Below, piece by piece: positions 34,807-44,941 of a DNA stretch of 64,000 bases. This stretch comes from SZAS-103 sp038234715. Its GTDB lineage: Bacteria > Pseudomonadota > Gammaproteobacteria > Xanthomonadales > Xanthomonadaceae. Under the pieces are notes generated by a model, which saw nothing but the letters and a program-made list of their open reading frames with translations, searched no databases and had not been told where the DNA came from. The DNA is taken from contig JBBQTD010000012.1 of assembly GCA_038234715.1 (NCBI GenBank), forward strand, positions 5,421 through 69,420, given 5' to 3'. The position numbers were made by a program, and so were the translations under genes. How positions within the stretch are numbered: position 1 is the first letter of the stretch; each line of letters begins with the position of its first letter.

Positions 34807-36060
34807 ATGCAGGAAATCCGCAACTACACAATGAACTTTGGTCCCCAGCATCCAGCCGCGCACGGCGTGCTGCGGTTGATCCTGGAGATGGACGGCGAGA
34901 CCGTGATGCGTGCCGATCCGCACATCGGACTGCTGCACCGCGGTACCGAAAAGCTCGCCGAATCCAAGCCGTACAACCAGTCGATCGGGTACATGGACCG
35001 GCTCGACTACGTGTCGATGATGTGCAACGAGCACGCCTACGTGCTCGCTATCGAACGCCTGATGGGGATCCAGGCGCCCGAACGCGCGCAATGGATCCGC
35101 ACGCTGTTCGACGAGATCACCCGCATCCTCAACCACCTGATGTGGATCGGCTCGAATGCGCTCGATCTGGGCGCGATGGCGGTGTTCCTGTATGCGTTCC
35201 GCGAGCGCGAGGAGCTGATGGATTGCTACGAGGCGGTGTCGGGCGCGCGCATGCACGCGACCTACTATCGTCCCGGCGGCGTGTTCCGCGACCTGCCCGA
35301 CAGGATGCCGCAGTACCGCGAATCGCCGTGGCACAAGGGCAAGGCGCTGAAGAAGTTCAATGCCTGGCGCGAAGGGTCGCTGCTGGATTTCCTGGAAGGC
35401 TTCACCAGCGATTTCCCGACCAAGGTCGATGAATACGAGACGCTGCTGACCGACAACCGCATCTGGAAGCAACGCACCGTCGGCATCGGCGTGGTGCCTC
35501 CCGAGCAGGCGCTGGCGTGGGGCATGTCGGGTCCGATGTTGCGCGGGTCGGGTATCGAATGGGACCTGCGCAAGAAGCAGCCGTACGCGAAGTACGCCGA
35601 GGTCGATTTCGATATCCCGGTGGGCGTGCAAGGTGACTGCTACGACCGCTACCTCGTGCGCGTCGAGGAAATGCGCCAGTCCAACCGCATCATCGGGCAG
35701 TGCGTGAAGTGGCTGAAGGCGAATCCCGGCCCGGTGATGCTGAAGAACTACAAGGTCGCGCCGCCATCCCGCGAGGAGATGAAGGACGACATGGAAGCGC
35801 TGATCCACCACTTCAAGCTGTTCACCGAAGGCTATTGCGTGCCTGCAGGCGAGGTGTATGCGGCGGTCGAGGCGCCGAAGGGCGAGTTCGGCTGCTACAT
35901 GGTGTCCGATGGCGCGAACAAGCCGTTCCGCGTGCACCTGCGCGCGCCCGGATTTGCGCATTTGTCGTCGATCGACGACATCGTGCGCGGCCACATGCTG
36001 GGTGACGTGGTGGCGATGATCGGCACCTATGACATCGTGTTCGGCGAAATCGACAGGTAA
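34807..36060 (+). CDS. nuoD: NADH-quinone oxidoreductase subunit D
   Basis: A 417-residue protein, 49-kDa subunit family, forming the quinone cavity. It begins with YTMNFGPQHPAAHGVLRLIL and has HRGTEKLAE, YMDRLDYVSMM, GARMHATYYRPGG and the C-terminal DIVFGEIDR. These are all expected motifs. A 649-codon open frame lies antisense to it and nuoE but shows no gene features. Confidence 0.98.
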   Translation: MQEIRNYTMNFGPQHPAAHGVLRLILEMDGETVMRADPHIGLLHRGTEKLAESKPYNQSIGYMDRLDYVSMMCNEHAYVLAIERLMGIQAPERAQWIRTLFDEITRILNHLMWIGSNALDLGAMAVFLYAFREREELMDCYEAVSGARMHATYYRPGGVFRDLPDRMPQYRESPWHKGKALKKFNAWREGSLLDFLEGFTSDFPTKVDEYETLLTDNRIWKQRTVGIGVVPPEQALAWGMSGPMLRGSGIEWDLRKKQPYAKYAEVDFDIPVGVQGDCYDRYLVRVEEMRQSNRIIGQCVKWLKANPGPVMLKNYKVAPPSREEMKDDMEALIHHFKLFTEGYCVPAGEVYAAVEAPKGEFGCYMVSDGANKPFRVHLRAPGFAHLSSIDDIVRGHMLGDVVAMIGTYDIVFGEIDR

Positions 36061-36072
36061 GGGCCGCGATCG

Positions 36073-36663
36073 ATGAAAGCCACCGGCAATTTCGAGGCTG
36101 TGCGCGATATCGACCCGATGGTCGCGTTGAGCGCGACAGTGCGCGAGCACATCGACAGCTGGATCGCGAAATTCCCACCGGATCGCAAGCGTTCGGCGGT
36201 GATCCAGGGGCTGTTCGCAGCGCAACAGGAAAACGGCGGCTGGCTGACCGATGGGCTGATTGCGGCGGTCGCGAAATACCTTTCCATCCCGCCGGTGTGG
36301 GCCTACGAGGTTGCGACGTTCTACTCGATGTTCGAGCTCGCGCCGGTCGGACGCAACAATATTGCGATCTGCACCAACATCAGCTGCTGGCTCAACGGCG
36401 CCGAGGACATCGTGCGCTATTGCGAAAACAAGCTTGGCTGCAAGCTCGGCGAAAGCAGCGCCGACGGTCGCGTCTATCTCAAGCGTGAGGAGGAATGCCT
36501 GGCTGCATGCGCGGGCGCGCCGATGATGGTCGTCAATGGCCACTACCACGAGAACCTCACGCACGAGAGCATCGACGCGATCCTCGACGGGCTCGCCCTC
36601 GATGGGCCGGCGCATGGTGTTGCGTCGCCTTCGCATGACGTCCTTGTGACCGACGGACACTGA
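36073..36663 (+). CDS. nuoE: NADH-quinone oxidoreductase subunit E
   Basis: A 196-residue protein with a thioredoxin-like [2Fe-2S] domain. The cluster ligands C100 and C105 (CTNISC) and C142 and C146 (CLAAC) are present. YEVATFYSMFELAPVGR is the family signature. It belongs to the NADH-input module with NuoF and NuoG. Confidence 0.97.
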   Translation: MKATGNFEAVRDIDPMVALSATVREHIDSWIAKFPPDRKRSAVIQGLFAAQQENGGWLTDGLIAAVAKYLSIPPVWAYEVATFYSMFELAPVGRNNIAICTNISCWLNGAEDIVRYCENKLGCKLGESSADGRVYLKREEECLAACAGAPMMVVNGHYHENLTHESIDAILDGLALDGPAHGVASPSHDVLVTDGH

Positions 36664-36673
36664 CGAGAGCAAT

Positions 36674-38002
36674 ATGGCGAACTCCGGTCCCGAGCCCCAG
36701 GAACACAACGTGTGCTTCACCACGCTGCATTATGCGGAGCCGTGGTCGTACGACAGCTACCAGAAGGCGGGCGGTTACAGCGCGTGGAACAAGATCCTGC
36801 GCGAAAAGATCCCGCCCGAGCAGATCATCGACACCGTGAAGCAGTCGGGCCTGCGCGGCCGCGGCGGGGCTGGTTTCCCGACAGGCCTGAAATGGAGCTT
36901 CATGCCGAAGGGACCGGGCGCGCAGAAATACATCCTGTGCAACTCGGACGAGTCGGAGCCCGGAACGTGCAAGGACCGCGACATCCTGCGCTTCAACCCG
37001 CATTCCGTCATCGAAGGCATGGCGATTGCGTGCTATGCGACGGGATCGACAGTCGGCTACAACTACCTGCGCGGCGAGTTCCACCACGAGCCGTACGAAC
37101 GGCTTGAGCAGGCGTTGTTCGAAGCGTATGCGAATGGCTGGCTCGGTAAGGACATCCAGGGTTCCGGCGTCGATGTCGACTTGCACACGGCGCTCGGCGC
37201 GGGCGCTTACATCTGCGGCGAAGAAACCGCGTTGATGGAATCGCTGGAAGGCAAGAAGGGTCAGCCGCGCTTCAAGCCGCCGTTTCCGGCCAATTTCGGC
37301 TTGTTCGGCCGACCGACCACGATCAACAACACCGAGACCTTTGCGTCGGTGCCTGCGATCATCCGCAACGGCGCGCCGTGGTTTCTCAATCTTGGAAAGC
37401 CCAACAACGGCGGCCCGAAGATATTCTCGGTATCAGGCCATGTCGCGAAGCCCGGCAACTACGAGATCCGGCTTGGAACCTCGTTCGCCGACCTGCTGGA
37501 AATGGCCGGTGGCATGCGCGGTGGCCGCAAGATCAAGGCGGTGATTCCAGGTGGCTCGTCGATGCCGGTGTTGCCGGGCGAGACGATGATGGGCCTGACG
37601 ATGGATTACGACGCCCTGCAGAAGGCGGGGTCGGGGTTGGGCTCGGGTGCGGTGATCGTGATGGACGAGACGACCTGCATGGTGCGCGCCTGCCAGCGCA
37701 TCGCGCGTTTTTACTACGCCGAATCCTGCGGCCAATGCACCCCGTGTCGCGAAGGCACCGGCTGGATGTACCGCATGCTCACGCGGATTGTCGAAGGCAA
37801 GGCAACGCTCGACGACCTTGCGATGCTCAAGGCATCCGCTGGCCAGATCGAAGGCCACACTATTTGCGCGTTCGGCGAAGCGGCCGCGTGGCCAGTGCAG
37901 GGGTTCCTTCGCCACTACTGGCATGAATTCGAATATTTCATTCGCAACGCGCGCTCGATCGTCGACGCTTCCGCCTCCTCAACCCTGGAGGCGGCAGCAT
38001 GA
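36674..38002 (+). CDS. nuoF: NADH-quinone oxidoreductase subunit F
   Basis: A 442-residue flavoprotein. It carries the NADH/FMN motif GLRGRGGAGFPTGLKWSFMP, CNSDESEPGTCKDR, GAYICGEETALMESLEG and the N3 cluster ligands C352, C355 and C358 in ESCGQCTPCREG. This is the NADH-oxidising subunit. Its stop overlaps the nuoG start as ATGA. Confidence 0.98.
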   Translation: MANSGPEPQEHNVCFTTLHYAEPWSYDSYQKAGGYSAWNKILREKIPPEQIIDTVKQSGLRGRGGAGFPTGLKWSFMPKGPGAQKYILCNSDESEPGTCKDRDILRFNPHSVIEGMAIACYATGSTVGYNYLRGEFHHEPYERLEQALFEAYANGWLGKDIQGSGVDVDLHTALGAGAYICGEETALMESLEGKKGQPRFKPPFPANFGLFGRPTTINNTETFASVPAIIRNGAPWFLNLGKPNNGGPKIFSVSGHVAKPGNYEIRLGTSFADLLEMAGGMRGGRKIKAVIPGGSSMPVLPGETMMGLTMDYDALQKAGSGLGSGAVIVMDETTCMVRACQRIARFYYAESCGQCTPCREGTGWMYRMLTRIVEGKATLDDLAMLKASAGQIEGHTICAFGEAAAWPVQGFLRHYWHEFEYFIRNARSIVDASASSTLEAAA

Positions 38003-40281
38003 GTGCGCAGCCAAGCGCCCCGGCCGGGCCGCCGCCCGCTCCCGAAGGACAGGTCAACGTCGAGATCGACGGCGTCGCACTGCACGCGCCGAAGGGCTCG
38101 ATGATCATCCATGCCGCCGACAAGGCCGGTATCGCGATTCCGCGTTTCTGCTACCACGACAAGCTGCCCATCGCGGCAAACTGCCGCATGTGCCTGGTCG
38201 AGGTCGAGAAGATGCCCAAGCCAGCGCCGGCGTGCGCAACGCCGGTCATGGAAGGCATGAAGGTGCAGACCCGGACGAAGCGCGCGCTGGACGCGCAGCG
38301 CAACGTGATGGAGTTCCTGCTGATCAACCACCCGCTCGATTGCCCGATCTGCGACCAGGGCGGCGAATGCGAACTGCAGGATGTCGCGCTGGGTTATGGA
38401 CGCTCGGTCAGCCGCTTCCAGGAACGCAAGCGCGTCGTTGCGGACGAAGACCTCGGTCCGCTGGTCGCGACCGACATGACGCGTTGCATCCAGTGCACCC
38501 GCTGCGTGCGTTTCACCGCAGAGATCGCGGGCACCTTCGAACTAGGCGGAATGAACCGCGGCGAGCACCTGGAAATCGGCACCTACGACGGCAAGCCGCT
38601 GACGACCGAACTGTCGGGCAATGTCATCGATGTCTGCCCGGTCGGTGCCCTGACCAACAAGGTGTTCCGGTTCCGCGCGCGTCCCTGGGAGTTGATCGCG
38701 CGCGAGTCGATCGGTTACCACGACGCGCTCGGCTCAAACCTGTTCCTGCACCTGCGTCGCGGCGATGTACTGCGCACGGTGCCGCGCGACAACGAGGCAG
38801 TCAACGAATGCTGGTTGTCGGATCGCGATCGTTATTCGCATCAGGGCCTGACCGCCGCCGATCGCGCGATGCGGCCGATGGTGAAGGACGCCGACGGCAC
38901 GTTTGATGGAAGCTGGCGCGAGTGTGGCTGGGATGAGGCGCTGGAACGTGCAGCCGGAATCCTCACCCAACATACGGGGGATGCGCTCGGCGTGCTCGTG
39001 CATCCAGCGACTTCGAACGAGGAGGGCGCACTGCTGGCGCGCCTTGCCGCTGGACTTGCCTGCGGCAACCTCGACCACCGCATCCACCACAACGACTTCG
39101 CCGATGCACCGGTCGCCGAAACCTTCGGGATGCCGGTCGCTGAGATCGACAAAGCCGACGCGATTGTCCTGATCGGCTGCAATCCGCGCAGTGAAATGCC
39201 CCTGCTCGCGCAGCGCATCCGCAAGGCGGCCAGGCACGGCGCGAAGGTGTATGTGATCAACCCGGTCGATTTCGACCTGGCGCATGAGCCAACCGCGATG
39301 CGCATCGTGCGTCCCTCGCAACTTGCCGCCGCAGTGCAGGGCATCGCCGATGGCGACGACAATATCGCGGACGACCTGGAGACTGCGAAGAACGTGGTGG
39401 TGATCCTTGGCGAGATCGCCGAGACCCATCCACAGGCATCGCGCATCCGTACCGCGGCGCGCGGACTCGCTGCTGCATACGATGCGAAAATCAACCACCT
39501 GCCGCAAGGTGCGAACGCAATCGGCCTTGCACGCGTCGGAGTGGTGCCAAGCCGGCGCGATGCGAGTGCGATGCTCGCCGATCCGCGTCCGGCGTACGTG
39601 ATCTACGGTATCGAGCCAGGCCTGGACTTTGCGGCTGCGGCACTGGCGCACAAGGCACTTGGCGCGGCGAAGGTCGTCGCTTTCAGCCATTTCGCCTGTC
39701 AATCGACGCGTGCGATCGCCGACGTGATCCTTCCGATCGGTCTGTTGCCCGAGATCGAAGCCACCCTGGTCAACGTGGATGGAATCGCGCAATCGACGTT
39801 CGCGGGCGGCAAGCTTCCGGTGGACGCACGGCCGGGCTGGCGGGTGTTGCGTGCCCTGGGGGGCCAACTTGGCCTGCCAGGATTCGAATTCGTCGATATG
39901 CCAGGGCTGCGCGCGAGCATCGTCGAACAATCCGTGGCGTCCGGCACGGGCATTGCAGGAATGCCCGGCGTGAACGGGCAAGGGTTCGAACGCATCGTCA
40001 CGACACCGATCTACCGCGTGGATGGCGTGCTGCGTCGATCCGCCGCATTGCAGGCGCATCCGCTCACGCGCGGACCCAACGTCACCATGAATGCCGACGA
40101 CGCGCGCACGGCGGGCTTGGCTCATGGCGCCATGGCAAAGGTTTCGGACGCGAACGGCACCGCAACCCTGGCGGTCGAAATCTCCGCGCGCGTCGGCAAG
40201 GGCGCGGTATGGATCGAGTCCTGCCATGGCGCGACGGCACCGCTCGGCGTCGCCGGCACATTCAACGTGGTTGGTGCCTGA
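37999..40281 (+). CDS. nuoG: NADH-quinone oxidoreductase subunit G
   Basis: A 760-residue iron-sulfur protein. The N-terminal ferredoxin-like domain has IPRFCYHDKLPIAANCRMCLVEV; next come NHPLDCPICDQGGECELQD, then TRCIQCTRCVRFTAEIAG, ligating the N1b, N5 and N4 clusters. The C-terminal two-thirds is a molybdopterin-oxidoreductase-like domain without catalysis. It is coupled to nuoF (ATGA) and nuoH (TGATG). Confidence 0.97.
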   Translation: MSAQPSAPAGPPPAPEGQVNVEIDGVALHAPKGSMIIHAADKAGIAIPRFCYHDKLPIAANCRMCLVEVEKMPKPAPACATPVMEGMKVQTRTKRALDAQRNVMEFLLINHPLDCPICDQGGECELQDVALGYGRSVSRFQERKRVVADEDLGPLVATDMTRCIQCTRCVRFTAEIAGTFELGGMNRGEHLEIGTYDGKPLTTELSGNVIDVCPVGALTNKVFRFRARPWELIARESIGYHDALGSNLFLHLRRGDVLRTVPRDNEAVNECWLSDRDRYSHQGLTAADRAMRPMVKDADGTFDGSWRECGWDEALERAAGILTQHTGDALGVLVHPATSNEEGALLARLAAGLACGNLDHRIHHNDFADAPVAETFGMPVAEIDKADAIVLIGCNPRSEMPLLAQRIRKAARHGAKVYVINPVDFDLAHEPTAMRIVRPSQLAAAVQGIADGDDNIADDLETAKNVVVILGEIAETHPQASRIRTAARGLAAAYDAKINHLPQGANAIGLARVGVVPSRRDASAMLADPRPAYVIYGIEPGLDFAAAALAHKALGAAKVVAFSHFACQSTRAIADVILPIGLLPEIEATLVNVDGIAQSTFAGGKLPVDARPGWRVLRALGGQLGLPGFEFVDMPGLRASIVEQSVASGTGIAGMPGVNGQGFERIVTTPIYRVDGVLRRSAALQAHPLTRGPNVTMNADDARTAGLAHGAMAKVSDANGTATLAVEISARVGKGAVWIESCHGATAPLGVAGTFNVVGA

Positions 40282-41354
40282 TGTTCGAGCCCATCCGCGA
40301 GATGTTCCTGCACTTCGGCACGATCGGCCTGCTGGTATGGACGCTGATCAAGATCCTCGCGATCTGCTTGCCGGTGATCGTGTCGGTTGCGTTCTACGTA
40401 TTGTGGGAGCGCAAGCTGATCGGATGGATGCACGTGCGCCACGGGCCGAGCTACGTCGGACTTGGTGGTCTCCTGCAGTCGTTTGCCGACGTGTTCAAGA
40501 TGTTGTTCAAGGAAGCGATCATGCCGGCGAACGCGCAGCCGTTCCTGTTCCGGCTCGCCCCCGTGCTCGCGCTGGCGCCCGCGCTCGCGGCCTGGGCGGT
40601 GGTGCCATTCGATGATGGCTTGGCGCTCTCGAATGCGAGCGCAGGCCTGCTGTACCTGCTGGCGATGACCTCAATGGGCGTGTACGGGATCATCCTCGCT
40701 GGCTGGGCGTCGAACTCGAAGTACGCGTTCCTTGGCGCAATGCGCTCGGCAGCGCAGATGGTGAGCTACGAGATCGCAATGGGCTTTGCCCTGGTCGGCG
40801 TTCTGCTGGCCGCCGGCAGTCTGAACCTGACCGACATCGTGCATGCCCAAGGTGGCAACTGGGGTGCATTGAACTGGTTCGTCTGGCCACTGTTTCCGCT
40901 GTTCCTGATCTACTTCATCTCTGGCGTTGCCGAAACCAACCGCGCGCCGTTCGACGTCGCCGAGGGCGAATCCGAAATCGTCGCCGGTTTCCATGTCGAA
41001 TACTCCGGCTCGGCGTTCGCGATCTTCTTCCTTGCCGAATACGCGAACATGATTCTCATCAGCTTCCTGGTGCCGGTCCTGTTCCTTGGTGGCTGGTTGT
41101 CCCCGTTCCCGGCATCGATGCTCCACCTCCCGGTGCTCGGATTGCTGGCGATCCCAGGATGGTGGTGGCTGTTCGCAAAGGTGTTCTTCTTTGCCAGCGC
41201 ATTCATCTGGTTCCGTGCGAGTTTCCCGCGCTACCGCTACGACCAGATCATGCGGCTGGGCTGGAAGGTGTTCATCCCGATCAGCATCGTCTGGATCTTC
41301 GTGGTGGCAATCGGCGCCTACTACCGCGTGATTGGCGGAGGCCAGGGCGCATGA
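40281..41354 (+). CDS. nuoH: NADH-quinone oxidoreductase subunit H
   Basis: A 357-residue membrane protein with about eight helices. It shows ERKLIGWMHVRHGPSYVG, then AETNRAPFDVAEGESEIVAG, the highly conserved loop lining the quinone channel, and FRASFPRYRYDQIMRLGWK near the end. The ATG shares its first base with the nuoG stop. Confidence 0.97.
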   Translation: MFEPIREMFLHFGTIGLLVWTLIKILAICLPVIVSVAFYVLWERKLIGWMHVRHGPSYVGLGGLLQSFADVFKMLFKEAIMPANAQPFLFRLAPVLALAPALAAWAVVPFDDGLALSNASAGLLYLLAMTSMGVYGIILAGWASNSKYAFLGAMRSAAQMVSYEIAMGFALVGVLLAAGSLNLTDIVHAQGGNWGALNWFVWPLFPLFLIYFISGVAETNRAPFDVAEGESEIVAGFHVEYSGSAFAIFFLAEYANMILISFLVPVLFLGGWLSPFPASMLHLPVLGLLAIPGWWWLFAKVFFFASAFIWFRASFPRYRYDQIMRLGWKVFIPISIVWIFVVAIGAYYRVIGGGQGA

Positions 41355-41839
41355 ACCGCATCGTCGCCTACCTGCGCAGCCTGCTGTTGATCGAACTGAT
41401 GGCGGGGTTGTGGCTGACCCTGAAGTATCTGTTCAAGCCCAAGTACACGATGATCTATCCGATGGAGAAGATTCCACAGTCGCCACGTTTCCGCGGGCTG
41501 CATGCGCTGCGCCGCTACCCGAATGGCGAGGAACGCTGCATCGCGTGCAAGCTCTGCGAAGCGGTTTGCCCGGCGCTTGCGATCACCATCGACTCCGAGC
41601 CGCGCGATGACGGCAGCCGTCGGACCACGCGTTACGACATCGACCTGTTCAAGTGCATCTACTGCGGCTTCTGCGAGGAGAGCTGTCCGGTGGATTCGAT
41701 CGTCGAGACGCATATCCACGAATACCACTTCGAGCATCGTGGCGAGAACATCGTGACCAAGCCCCAGCTGCTTGCGATCGGGGACCGTTTCGAGCAGGAA
41801 ATCGCCGAACGTCGCGCTGCCGACGCCGCGTATCGGTGA
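41351..41839 (+). CDS. nuoI: NADH-quinone oxidoreductase subunit I
   Basis: A 162-residue protein with two [4Fe-4S] motifs: C63, C66, C69, C73 (CIACKLCEAVCP) and C102, C105, C108, C112 (CIYCGFCEESCP). It ligates clusters N6a and N6b on the path to NuoB. The ATG overlaps the nuoH stop (ATGA). Confidence 0.98.
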   Translation: MNRIVAYLRSLLLIELMAGLWLTLKYLFKPKYTMIYPMEKIPQSPRFRGLHALRRYPNGEERCIACKLCEAVCPALAITIDSEPRDDGSRRTTRYDIDLFKCIYCGFCEESCPVDSIVETHIHEYHFEHRGENIVTKPQLLAIGDRFEQEIAERRAADAAYR

Positions 41840-41844
41840 CCCCC

Positions 41845-42492
41845 ATGGACTTCCCGACCATCGCTTTCTATGTTTTCGCCGCCGTGACCGCGCTTTCGGC
41901 GTTATCGGTGATCACAGTGAAGAACTCCGTGCACGCCGCGTTGTTTCTCGTGCTGAGTTTTTTCAGCACGGCCTGCCTGTGGATCCTGTTGCAGGCCGAG
42001 TTCCTCGGGCTTGTGCTGATACTCGTGTATGTCGGCGCGGTGATGGTGCTGTTCCTGTTCGTGGTGATGATGCTCGACATCAACAGCGAACCGCTGCGCG
42101 AGGGCTTTGCGCGCTACCTCCCGGTCGGTCTGGTGGTGGCGGCAACCATGGCAGTCGAAATGGTGCTGCTGATTGGCGTGCATCCAGGTGCGCCCGTCTC
42201 GGTATCGCTCGCCGATCCGGCGCAAGCCGCCCACCTCAGCAACACCGCATGGATCTCGCAGGCGCTGTTCTCGCAGTACACGTTGCCGTTCGAGATCGCT
42301 GCGCTGATTCTGACGGTCGCCGTGGTCGCTGCGATCCTGCTCACGCTGCGTCGTCGCGAAGGAATCAAGTCGCAGGACCCGGCCTTGCAGGTGCGTGTGC
42401 AGGCGTCCGATCGCGTGCGCGTCGTCAAGATGGCGCCCTCGCTGCCTGCCGTCGAGCCATCGGTGGCATCCTCGCCGGAGAACCTCCCGTGA
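41845..42492 (+). CDS. nuoJ: NADH-quinone oxidoreductase subunit J
   Basis: A 215-residue membrane protein with five helices; VKNSVHAALFLVLSFFSTA and LGLVLILVYVGAVMVLFLFV are the family signatures, the latter containing the pi-bulge helix. A 45-residue hydrophilic tail follows the last helix. ATG 41845 lies just after the nuoI stop; the stop overlaps the nuoK GTG. Confidence 0.97.
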   Translation: MDFPTIAFYVFAAVTALSALSVITVKNSVHAALFLVLSFFSTACLWILLQAEFLGLVLILVYVGAVMVLFLFVVMMLDINSEPLREGFARYLPVGLVVAATMAVEMVLLIGVHPGAPVSVSLADPAQAAHLSNTAWISQALFSQYTLPFEIAALILTVAVVAAILLTLRRREGIKSQDPALQVRVQASDRVRVVKMAPSLPAVEPSVASSPENLP

Positions 42493-42794
42493 TCACCCTG
42501 GTCCACTATCTCGTGCTGGGTGCGATCCTGTTCTCGATCAGCGTCGCTGGCATCGTGATCAACCGCAAGAACATCATCATCCTGCTGATGTCGATTGAGT
42601 TGATGCTGCTTGCGGTAAACCTCAATTTCGTCGCGTTTTCGCGCTATCTCGGCGATCCGGCGGGCCAGGTGTTCGTGTTTTTCATCCTGACCGTCGCCGC
42701 CGCCGAATCTGCGATAGGCCTGGCGATCCTGGTGAACCTTTTCCGCAATCGTCGCGACATCAACGTCGCCGAACTCGACGACCTGAAGTACTGA
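42489..42794 (+). CDS. nuoK: NADH-quinone oxidoreductase subunit K
   Basis: A 101-residue protein of three helices read from GTG 42489, which overlaps the nuoJ stop (GTGA). It shows GIVINRKNIIILLMSIELML with the conserved Glu of the proton path, and FILTVAAAESAIGLAILVNLFR with a second Glu. The length matches the family exactly. Confidence 0.97.
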   Translation: MITLVHYLVLGAILFSISVAGIVINRKNIIILLMSIELMLLAVNLNFVAFSRYLGDPAGQVFVFFILTVAAAESAIGLAILVNLFRNRRDINVAELDDLKY

Positions 42795-42860
42795 CGGCGA
42801 CGCGACGATGAATCTTTCCTCCACTGATACACGATCCAGCAAATTTTGGAAGCCAGCCCG

Positions 42861-44918
42861 GTGCTGAACCAGAACACGCTCCTGATCATTGCCCTCGCGC
42901 CGCTTGTGGGCGCGATCGTGGCCGGCTTTTTCGGTCGCGCGATCGGGCGTGCCGGTGCGCACACAATCACGATCCTGGGTGTCGCAATCAGCTGCGTACT
43001 TTCCGGCCATGTGCTGTGGCAGCTGTTGCATGGCACCCCGGTGTTCAATGCGAACTTCTATACGTTTTTCGAGATCGACCGCTATTCGGCGCACATCGGC
43101 TTCCTGGTCGACAACCTGACCGCGATGATGATGGTCGTGGTGACCTTCGTGTCGCTGCTCGTGCACGTCTACACGATCGGCTACATGGCAGACGACGACG
43201 GCTACCAGCGGTTCTTCAGTTACATCTCGCTGTTCACCTTCAGCATGCTGATGCTGGTGATGAGCAACAACTTCCTGCAGCTGTTCTTCGGCTGGGAAGC
43301 GGTTGGACTGGTCTCGTACCTGCTGATCGGGTTCTGGTTCACGCGCCCCAGCGCGATCTTCGCCAACCTGAAGGCATTCCTGGTCAATCGCGTCGGCGAC
43401 TTCGGCTTTCTGCTGGGCATCGCAGGCGTCGTCGCGTGGTGCGGTTCGCTCGACTATGCCCAGGTCTTCGCACAGGCGCCGGCGATCGCGCACCTGGATG
43501 TTTCGATATTCACAGGCCATCCGTGGTCCGTGCCGACCGTGATCTGCATCTGCCTGTTCGTCGGTGCGATGGGCAAGTCGGCCCAGGTTCCGCTCCATGT
43601 GTGGCTTCCGGATTCGATGGAAGGCCCGACGCCAATTTCGGCGCTGATCCACGCGGCAACCATGGTGACCGCTGGCATTTTCATGGTCGCGCGGATGTCG
43701 CCGCTGTTCGAGCTATCGCAGACCGCGCTCGACTTCGTCCTGTTCATCGGTGCGACGACTGCGTTTTTCACCGGCTTGATCGGCATCGTGCAGAACGACA
43801 TCAAGCGGGTGATCGCGTATTCCACGCTCTCGCAGTTGGGCTACATGACTGTCGCGCTGGGTGCGTCGGCCTATTCGGTTGCGATCTTCCACCTGATGAC
43901 ACACGCGTTCTTCAAGGCATTGCTATTCCTGGCCGCCGGCAGCGTGATCATCGGCATGCACCACGAGCAGGACATGCGCCGCATGGGCGGCCTTCGCAAG
44001 TACATGCCGATCACGTACATGACCAGCCTGATCGGAACGCTGGCCCTGGTCGGGACGCCGTTCTTTGCCGGGTTCTACTCCAAGGACAGCATCATCGATG
44101 CTGCCAAGGCAGTGTCCGAACACGGCGGTTGGGTGCAGCACTACGCCTACCTCGCGGTCCTGCTTGGCGTGTTCATCACCAGTTTCTACAGCTTCCGGTT
44201 GTTGTACATGACCTTCCATGGCGAGGAACGCTTCCGCAAGCCGGCCGTGCACCACGCCTCGCATGTCGAGCCGGGTCATGTCGACGACCACGCGCACAAC
44301 GAGCACACGCACGACGAGCACGGCCAGCACGGGGTCGAGCCGCATGAGTCGCCCTGGGTGGTGACACTTCCGCTCGTCCTGCTCGCAATTCCTTCGGTCG
44401 CGATCGGCTTCCTGACGGTGAAGGCAATGTTGTTCGGCAAGTTCTTCGATGGCGCGATCGTGGTGGATGCCAGCCGCCACCCAGCGATGACCGTGCTCAC
44501 CGAAGAGTTCCACAGCGCGACTGCGATGGCGCTGGACGGCCTGAAGCAAATGCCTTTCTGGCTCGCACTTGCAGGGTTTGCGGCGGCGACCTACATCTAC
44601 CTGCTGCATCCCGCGCTCGCGCCGAAGCTCAGGCGACAGTTCGCTCCGATCGTCCGTATCCTCGAGGACAAGTATGGTTTTGACAAACTCTGGATCGATG
44701 GATTCGCGGGCGGTGGACTGAAGCTCGGAAATTTCTTCTGGAGAGTCGGCGATGCCGCAGTGATCGACGGCGTCGTCGTGGATGGGACCTCACATTTCAT
44801 CGGGCGCAGCGCCGAAATCCTGCGCAGGCTGCAGTCGGGCTATCTGTACCACTACGCGTTCGCGATGATCCTAGGGTTGATCGCGCTGCTCGGCGTCGTG
44901 CTGCGCTGGCCGGCCTGA
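42861..44918 (+). CDS. nuoL: NADH-quinone oxidoreductase subunit L
   Basis: A 685-residue antiporter-like subunit. GTG 42861 is chosen because GGAAG sits eight bases upstream; a TTG at 42846 is the alternative. FFGWEAVGLVSYLLIGFW, PLHVWLPDSMEGPTPISALIHAATMV and the C-terminal lateral helix region are present. Residues about 461-497 form a histidine-rich loop (HASHVEPGHVDDHAHNEHTH core) before the late helices. It pumps protons in the distal membrane arm. Confidence 0.97.
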   Translation: MLNQNTLLIIALAPLVGAIVAGFFGRAIGRAGAHTITILGVAISCVLSGHVLWQLLHGTPVFNANFYTFFEIDRYSAHIGFLVDNLTAMMMVVVTFVSLLVHVYTIGYMADDDGYQRFFSYISLFTFSMLMLVMSNNFLQLFFGWEAVGLVSYLLIGFWFTRPSAIFANLKAFLVNRVGDFGFLLGIAGVVAWCGSLDYAQVFAQAPAIAHLDVSIFTGHPWSVPTVICICLFVGAMGKSAQVPLHVWLPDSMEGPTPISALIHAATMVTAGIFMVARMSPLFELSQTALDFVLFIGATTAFFTGLIGIVQNDIKRVIAYSTLSQLGYMTVALGASAYSVAIFHLMTHAFFKALLFLAAGSVIIGMHHEQDMRRMGGLRKYMPITYMTSLIGTLALVGTPFFAGFYSKDSIIDAAKAVSEHGGWVQHYAYLAVLLGVFITSFYSFRLLYMTFHGEERFRKPAVHHASHVEPGHVDDHAHNEHTHDEHGQHGVEPHESPWVVTLPLVLLAIPSVAIGFLTVKAMLFGKFFDGAIVVDASRHPAMTVLTEEFHSATAMALDGLKQMPFWLALAGFAAATYIYLLHPALAPKLRRQFAPIVRILEDKYGFDKLWIDGFAGGGLKLGNFFWRVGDAAVIDGVVVDGTSHFIGRSAEILRRLQSGYLYHYAFAMILGLIALLGVVLRWPA

Positions 44919-44941
44919 GCCCAGGACTGCCCCGATCATTC

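Noticed and set aside
34774..36723. A 649-codon open frame antisense to nuoD/nuoE
   Set aside because: Same GC-rich shadow effect; the frame crosses several well-supported nuo genes.
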